NCBI GenBank assembly: GCA_959599915.1
Contig: CAUGJE010000011.1
Location: 1 to 64,000, forward strand
Length of the DNA: 64,000 bases
Reading direction: 5' to 3'
Origin: an uncultured Collinsella sp.
Lineage (GTDB): Bacteria > Actinomycetota > Coriobacteriia > Coriobacteriales > Coriobacteriaceae
Position numbers and translations under genes: made by a program
Part shown: in pieces, positions 59,210 to 64,000 of the stretch
How the letters are laid out: every line of letters starts with the position of its first letter
Numbering within the stretch: position 1 is the first letter of the stretch
Notes under the pieces: generated by a model
The model's input: only the letters and a program-made list of their open reading frames with translations
Databases searched by the model: none
What the model was told of the DNA's origin: nothing

Positions 59210-59249
59210 GCCCTAAGGGATGGATACCCCGCAGCAACAGGAGGTCCCC

Positions 59250-59888
59250 GTGATCTGGTTTACCGGCGATACTCACTTTGGACACGAGAACATGCTACGG
59301 CTTAGCGATAGGCCTTGGTCGACTGTTGCGCAGATGAACGATGCCATGGTCGCCAACATTAACAGCAAGGTTGCTGCGGATGACGAGCTCTACATCTTGG
59401 GTGACTTTAGCTTTAAGATGACGGTCCAAGACGCCTACGAGCTGCGCAAAAGCATTGCCTGCAAGCGCGTCCATCTGCTGCCCGGCAACCACGACAAAGA
59501 CTGGACGCAGCCTGCGGTAGCGGATGCTTTTATCGTCGAGCCGCCCATTTGCGCGCTCAAGATCAACTGCCAAAAAATCGTGCTGAGCCACTATCCCATG
59601 GTCGACTGGCAGGGCATGTCGCACGGCAGCTGGCATTTGCACGGGCATATCCACAGTTGCGGCGGCGCATACAACGAGTTCAACCGCAGGCAGGGACTGC
59701 TGCGCTATGACGTGGGCGTGGACGCCAACAGCTACGCCCCGGTGAGCTTGGAGGAGCTCAAAGCTTGGTTTGCGCAGGTAGACGAGCCGATGTGTTGCGT
59801 TAAATGGCCGTGGTGGGTCAATGCCACGGGCGACGAGCAGGTCGAGCACGATCTCGAAAGTTATAAGAGGGAAGTGGTGATCCGATGA
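59250..59888 (+). CDS. Calcineurin-like metallophosphoesterase 1
   Basis: A 212-residue phosphoesterase. The metal motifs are TGDTHFGHENML, ILGDFSF, LPGNHD, LSHYP and LHGHIHS. Start GTG at 59250 is chosen because AGGAGG lies 5 bases before it; ATG at 59220 has its ribosome site overlapping itself. The substrate is unknown; a phage-like or nucleotide phosphoesterase is possible. It overlaps the next phosphoesterase by four bases (ATGA). Confidence 0.85.
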   Translation: MIWFTGDTHFGHENMLRLSDRPWSTVAQMNDAMVANINSKVAADDELYILGDFSFKMTVQDAYELRKSIACKRVHLLPGNHDKDWTQPAVADAFIVEPPICALKINCQKIVLSHYPMVDWQGMSHGSWHLHGHIHSCGGAYNEFNRRQGLLRYDVGVDANSYAPVSLEELKAWFAQVDEPMCCVKWPWWVNATGDEQVEHDLESYKREVVIR

Positions 59889-60610
59889 CGGTCTATGTGA
59901 CGGGCGATATTCACGGCGGCCTCGACATGCAAAAGCTGCGCGATTGGGACCTTGGGGATAGCCTGACGAGCGACGACTATCTCATCGTCGCGGGCGACTT
60001 TGGCTTTCCGTGGGATTTCTCTGCCGAGGAGTGCGCCGACATCGCCTGGCTGGAATCGCGTCCCGATACCGCGCTGTTCGTCGACGGCAACCACGAGCGT
60101 TTCGATCATTGGGCGGAGCGCCCCATGGAGTTGTGGCACGGTGGGCTGACGCAGCGCCTATCGGATACCTCTCCCATCCGACGCCTGACGCGCGGCGAGG
60201 TTTTTGAGCTCGATGACTCAACGATCTTTACTATGGGCGGTGCCACGAGCGTGGACAAGGAATACCGCATACCGTATTCCAGCTGGTGGCCACAGGAGCT
60301 GCCGGACGAGCGCAACTTTGAGGAGGCGCGGGCAAAGCTCGACAGCGTGGGCTGGAAGGTCGACTACGTGATCACCCACACCTGCTCTACGCGCATGCTT
60401 TCGCCCACGCTTTATCCGGCACCCGGCTGGAATTACCCCGCCGTTGATCGGCTTACGGCATTTTTCGATGAGCTGGAAGACCACTTGGATTACAAACGCT
60501 GGTACTACGGGCATTTCCATCGGGATGCCAACCCGGCCGAGCGCCACACCGTGCTCTACGACTGCATCGTTCGCCTGGGCGACGAACTCCAGCCCTGGGA
60601 TGTTGCGTAG
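59885..60610 (+). CDS. Calcineurin-like metallophosphoesterase 2
   Basis: A 241-residue phosphoesterase of a different subfamily from its neighbour. The motifs are VTGDIHGG, VAGDFGFPW, VDGNHERF, YVITHTCS and YYGHFHRD. The two enzymes, coupled through ATGA, probably act on related substrates in one pathway. The ribosome site GAGGGAAG is inside the upstream gene. It is convergent with gluQ, whose end lies 15 bases away. Confidence 0.87.
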   Translation: MTVYVTGDIHGGLDMQKLRDWDLGDSLTSDDYLIVAGDFGFPWDFSAEECADIAWLESRPDTALFVDGNHERFDHWAERPMELWHGGLTQRLSDTSPIRRLTRGEVFELDDSTIFTMGGATSVDKEYRIPYSSWWPQELPDERNFEEARAKLDSVGWKVDYVITHTCSTRMLSPTLYPAPGWNYPAVDRLTAFFDELEDHLDYKRWYYGHFHRDANPAERHTVLYDCIVRLGDELQPWDVA

Positions 60611-60625
60611 GGGCGAGGCGTTTGG

Positions 60626-61636
60626 CTACTCGGCAGTTACAGTGATGTTCTCGCGATGCGCACGGATGACGTCCCAGCTAAAGTATTCGACCAGCTGCTT
60701 GGCAGAGCGCGGTGTGGTGTCCGGTGCGATGCCCGTTTGCCCGGCGAGCCAGCCCAGCAATGCCTCGGGTGTGCCAAAGCGGGCGCGGAGCTCGCCCAGG
60801 TCCAGATCGCGATCGCGCTTGGAAAGGCGGCGGCCGTCCGGCGACATGAGCAGCGGAATATGCGCGTAGTGCGGCGTGGGAAGTCCCAGCAGATGCTGCA
60901 GGTAGATTTGGCGCGGCGTGGAGCCCAGCAGGTCGCATCCGCGCACGACCTCGGTAACACCCATGGCGGCGTCGTCGACCACCACGGCCAGCTGGTAGGC
61001 AAACACGCCGTCGCTGCGGCGCACCAAAAAGTCGCCGCATTCGGTGGCGAGTGCCTCGCATTGGGCCCCGTACGTGCGGTCCACGAATTCGACCACATCG
61101 TCTGCGAGGTCGTCGACGGCGGGCACGCGCAGGCGCGTGGCCGGGGCGCGCAGGGCACTGCGGCGGGCGACCTCTTCGGCCGAAAGGCCTCGGCAGGCGC
61201 CGCGGTAGATGGGCGTGCCGTCGCTGGCGTGCGGCGCGCTCGCGGCGTGGAGCTCGGCGCGCGTGCAAAAACAGGGGTAGGTGAGGCCAGCGCCCTGCAG
61301 CTGGCGCAAGGCGCTCTCGTACAGGTCGAGGCGATCGTGCTGGTAGTAGGGGCCTTCGTCCCACTCAAGCCCTAGCCAGGCCAGGTCGTCAATCAGTTGA
61401 GCGGCAAGTTCCGGGCGCTTACAGCGATCGTCCAGGTCCTCGATGCGCAACACAATGCTGCCGCCTTGGCTGCGGGCCGAAAGCCACGAGCAGAGGCAGC
61501 TGAACACGTTGCCCAGGTGCATGCGGCCCGATGGCGACGGGGCAAAGCGCCCCACGACGGGCGCGGGAACGGAGGCGGGCTGCGTCGTTGGCGCATCCGC
61601 GGCGGGCGTTGCTATGTTGCGTGTTTTGATATCCAT
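60626..61636 (-). CDS. gluQ: Glutamyl-Q tRNA(Asp) synthetase
   Basis: A 336-residue paralogue of the catalytic half of glutamyl-tRNA synthetase; it attaches Glu to queuosine at position 34 of tRNA-Asp. The HIGH-like motif is FAPSPSGRMHLGN, and RRLSKRDRD replaces KMSKS. Zinc ligands are CFCTRAEL and YRGACRGL. LRIEDLDDRCKRPE is the usual insertion. It lacks the anticodon-binding domains, which separates it from GltX. An N-terminal Ala/Pro/Thr extension of about 25 residues is unusual. Confidence 0.94.
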   Translation of the reverse strand: MDIKTRNIATPAADAPTTQPASVPAPVVGRFAPSPSGRMHLGNVFSCLCSWLSARSQGGSIVLRIEDLDDRCKRPELAAQLIDDLAWLGLEWDEGPYYQHDRLDLYESALRQLQGAGLTYPCFCTRAELHAASAPHASDGTPIYRGACRGLSAEEVARRSALRAPATRLRVPAVDDLADDVVEFVDRTYGAQCEALATECGDFLVRRSDGVFAYQLAVVVDDAAMGVTEVVRGCDLLGSTPRQIYLQHLLGLPTPHYAHIPLLMSPDGRRLSKRDRDLDLGELRARFGTPEALLGWLAGQTGIAPDTTPRSAKQLVEYFSWDVIRAHRENITVTAE

Positions 61637-62193
61637 GCGGACGAGTATAGCGCGGGGCGCGATGGGGAGGCGTCACTGTGGTCCGCAAGTTGTCGAGGCC
61701 CCGCATTGCGTATGGCGGGCTGCAGACTCGGTGCTTTAATTCCTGTCCGTCAACTTGGCACCTTAGACAACAGAAACCCCGGCAGCTCTTCGCAACTGCC
61801 GGGGTTTCCGCGGAAAAGGGGGACATGATCCTCGAGCGAACGGCAAAGGGGCAAACCGTTTTCGCTCAACTGCTTTATGCCCCTCGACTGGTGGCTCAAT
61901 CAGCGCATGCCGAGCCCACACAAAGCCGCTACACCTGTGACGGAGCTGTGAAGTGGTATCTATTGTTGGCGCGGGATTCGGCCAAAGAGCGTCCTAAACA
62001 ACAAATTTGTTGCTGTCTGTCGGTTCAACCCAATGATCCGTTTTCCTCCGTCCCCAATAGATCGTTTTCCAAGTGTCGGGGTGCGGGCGTGACTTTCATC
62101 CCGTTTGGCACTCCGGTCGCCTAGATGTTCGTCATGTGTGCCCGCAAACGTGGGACAATGGCGATGTTGGTTTTACAGACAAAGGATGTGCCT
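61637..62193. other. Gene-free region with several hairpins
   Basis: AAACCCCGGCAG (61774-61785) pairs with CTGCCGGGGTTT (61796-61807), a strong hairpin. GAGCGAACGG pairs with CCGTTTTCGCTC near 61835-61868. CAACAAATTTGTTG is a palindrome near 61999. TTTTCCTCCGTCCCCAA (62041-62057) also occurs at 12270-12286. A frame over this stretch has no coding pattern. A small RNA gene is possible. Confidence 0.55.
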
Positions 62194-64000
62194 ATGAACG
62201 CCCCCGTTGCCAATACTTGTCGGCAGCGCTGCCTGTTTGCGCGATTCGCTTCCGTCTGCGTGCTCGTCGCGCTCGCGTTGTTGCTGCTGCCTGTCGCCGC
62301 GCACGCCGACGGCTACTCCATGACCCAAACCTATATCGGCGCCACGGTCGAGGCCGACGGCTCGCTGACCGTTGTCGAGGGGCGCCAGTTTGATTTCGAT
62401 GACGACATCAACGGCGTGTTTTGGGAGATCAATACGGGCACCAACCAGCAGGGCGGTACGGCGGGTGTCGATGTGCTGAGCGTCGAGGAGGAGGACACCG
62501 CGTTCAACAAAGTCGATAGCGCGAACAAGGGTGACTCTGGCGTCTATACGGTCGAGCAGACTGGTGACGGCGTAAAGATCAAGGTTTTCAGCCCCCACGA
62601 GAGCGGCGATAGCGCGATCTATTACGTGAGCTACACCATGACCGGTGCGGTTATGAACTGGGCCGATACCGCCGAGCTCTATTGGAAATTCGTGGGCGAC
62701 GGCTGGTCCGCGGATTCCGATGACGTCGAGATGGAAGTGCACTTCGCAAATGCCGCTGCCGGGACGGCGGCCGTCAAGGGCGATAACTTCCGCGCGTGGG
62801 GCCACGGTCCGCTGACGGGTGACGTATCGCTCGATGCGGACGAACCCATGGTCACCTATACCATTCCCTGCGTGCATCAGGGCGAATTCGCCGAGGCACG
62901 CATCGCCTTCCCCAGCGACTGGGTGCCGCAGCTTGCCGCCTCGGGCGAAGAACGCATGTCAACGATCCTGGGCGAAGAGAAGGAATGGGCCGACGAAGCT
63001 AACGCCCGCCGCGCTCACGCTCGCATGATTGCCAATGTACTTGCCGTGCTAAGTGTTGTCGCGGCGGTGGCCTTTACCGGCACAATCGTTGTGCTCAAGC
63101 TGCGCCGCCGCAAGCCAAAGCCGCTTTTCCAGGACGAATATTTCCGCGATGTGCCTTCGGCCGACCATCCCGCCGTGCTTTCGGCCCTCATGAGCTGGAA
63201 CGAGGTGCCCGATCAGGCATATATCGCCACGCTCATGAAGCTCACCGACGACCGTGTGATCAAGCTGGAGCAGGCGACCGTGACCAAGGCCAAGAAAGGC
63301 CTGATGGGGCGTGAAAAAGAAGAGCAGACGTATCGCGTGACGGTGAGTGATGCGGGCTGGAAGTCGGCCAAGGGCATTGACCGCATGGTGCTCAAGGTCT
63401 TCTTTGCCGGTGCTAAGCCCGACGAGAACGGCGATCGCTCGCGCACGTTTGACGAGCTGCAGCACTACGTCAAGCAGCACGCTACGCCCGTGGGCGACAA
63501 GCTCGAGGACTATCAGAACACCGTTAAGGGCAAGCTGGCCGATAGCGAGTACGTTGCCTCGGACGGCATTGTCGCAATGGTGTTTTGCCTGGTTCTCGGT
63601 ATTCTGATCGCCTGTGTTCCCGCGGGATCCATCTTCTTTACCGACGGCGCGCAGGCGAACATTGTCGCCGCGGTTATCTCGGTGCCGATTGTGCTGGTGG
63701 GTATTGGCGTGGGCCTTACGTTCCGCCGCTTTACGCCGGAGGGCGCCGAGGTGGCGGCTCGCTGCAAGGCGCTCAAGCATTGGCTTGAGGATTTCACGCG
63801 CCTAAAGGAAGCCGTTCCGGGCGATTTGGTACTGTGGAATAAACTTCTGGTGATGGGTGCGGCGCTGGGCGTATCGAAGGAAGTCCTGCGTCAGCTTGCC
63901 GAGGCCGTGCCGCCCGAGGTGCGCGAGGCCGACGGTTTCTACGACAATTACCCCTGCTACTGGTGGTACTACCATCATTACGGTACCGAGTCGCCGCTCG
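62194..64000 (+). CDS. DUF2207 membrane protein (N-terminal part)
   Basis: The frame starts at ATG 62194 with AAAGGATG upstream and runs off the right edge (602 codons visible). A signal peptide (RFASVCVLVALALLLLPVAAHA) leads into an extracytoplasmic beta domain of about 250 residues. A membrane helix (VLAVLSVVAAVAFTGTIVVL), a cytoplasmic part with HPAVLSALMSWNEVPDQAYIATLMKLTDD and two more helices (AMVFCLVLGILIACVPAG, IVAAVISVPIVLVGIGVGL) follow. This is the layout of DUF2207 proteins, which are common in actinobacteria and of unknown function. The C-terminus, usually Gly/Ser-rich, is outside the window. Confidence 0.9.
   Translation, partial: MNAPVANTCRQRCLFARFASVCVLVALALLLLPVAAHADGYSMTQTYIGATVEADGSLTVVEGRQFDFDDDINGVFWEINTGTNQQGGTAGVDVLSVEEEDTAFNKVDSANKGDSGVYTVEQTGDGVKIKVFSPHESGDSAIYYVSYTMTGAVMNWADTAELYWKFVGDGWSADSDDVEMEVHFANAAAGTAAVKGDNFRAWGHGPLTGDVSLDADEPMVTYTIPCVHQGEFAEARIAFPSDWVPQLAASGEERMSTILGEEKEWADEANARRAHARMIANVLAVLSVVAAVAFTGTIVVLKLRRRKPKPLFQDEYFRDVPSADHPAVLSALMSWNEVPDQAYIATLMKLTDDRVIKLEQATVTKAKKGLMGREKEEQTYRVTVSDAGWKSAKGIDRMVLKVFFAGAKPDENGDRSRTFDELQHYVKQHATPVGDKLEDYQNTVKGKLADSEYVASDGIVAMVFCLVLGILIACVPAGSIFFTDGAQANIVAAVISVPIVLVGIGVGLTFRRFTPEGAEVAARCKALKHWLEDFTRLKEAVPGDLVLWNKLLVMGAALGVSKEVLRQLAEAVPPEVREADGFYDNYPCYWWYYHHYGTESPL

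Noticed and set aside
61678..62124. 148-codon frame after gluQ
   Set aside because: It crosses a strong hairpin and a dispersed repeat and has no ribosome site or recognisable domain.

Overview
The window looks like a chromosome segment of a GC-rich gut actinobacterium, most probably a Collinsella-type member of the Coriobacteriia. This is inferred from base composition, a mannose-family PTS linked to FrlC-like and SIS-type sugar genes, a HisZ-HisG fusion heading the histidine operon, a sortase-anchored Ala-rich surface protein and many GC-rich intergenic palindromes. No 16S gene or other taxonomic marker is present. I found no CRISPR array, rRNA, transposase or integrase.

Positions 1-3741: a sugar catabolic operon. 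It has the end of a SIS-type sugar-phosphate gene, all four subunits of a mannose-family PTS, and an FrlC-like epimerase broken by an in-frame TGA. The set resembles the fructoselysine/glucoselysine (frl/gfr) pathway. Positions 3845-12013: a complete histidine operon, hisZG-hisD-hisC-hisB-hisH-hisA-hisF-hisI-hisE, with a convergent PHP-type histidinol phosphatase after it, so the pathway is complete. Positions 13527-27118: mostly housekeeping genes (LarC-like C-terminal domain, YfcE, MazG, enolase, FtsB/DivIC-like protein, Ppx/GppA, tRNA-Leu, a two-component system). Two DUF4143-type ATPases lie among them, each preceded by direct repeats with a 33-bp period.

Positions 27441-54543: an accessory and defence region. 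In order it holds an AbiEi/AbiEii toxin-antitoxin pair; a degenerate HsdM/HsdS-like orphan; a cluster with a lone VirD4-like coupling ATPase and a ClpP-like protease; a SIR2-domain effector; a four-gene LlaJI-like restriction system (two 5mC methyltransferases, McrB-like motor, McrC-like nuclease); a phage-tail remnant; a large zinc-finger protein; and a two-gene operon of a 1310-residue helicase-nuclease and a 631-residue protein whose C-terminal half resembles an Argonaute MID-PIWI unit. The last operon is the best candidate for a poorly described system. An inverted copy of the end of the McrC-like gene lies just upstream of the SIR2 gene, which suggests that SIR2 was once, or can become, the fifth gene of the restriction operon.

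Positions 54588-64000: a large LPXTG-type surface protein interrupted by one amber codon, small secreted or membrane proteins, two overlapping metallophosphoesterases, glutamyl-Q tRNA(Asp) synthetase and the first part of a DUF2207 membrane protein.

Several families of intergenic palindromes are scattered through the window. Two 182-bp elements are notable: their outer stems differ in sequence yet remain self-complementary, the pattern expected of selection for structure.
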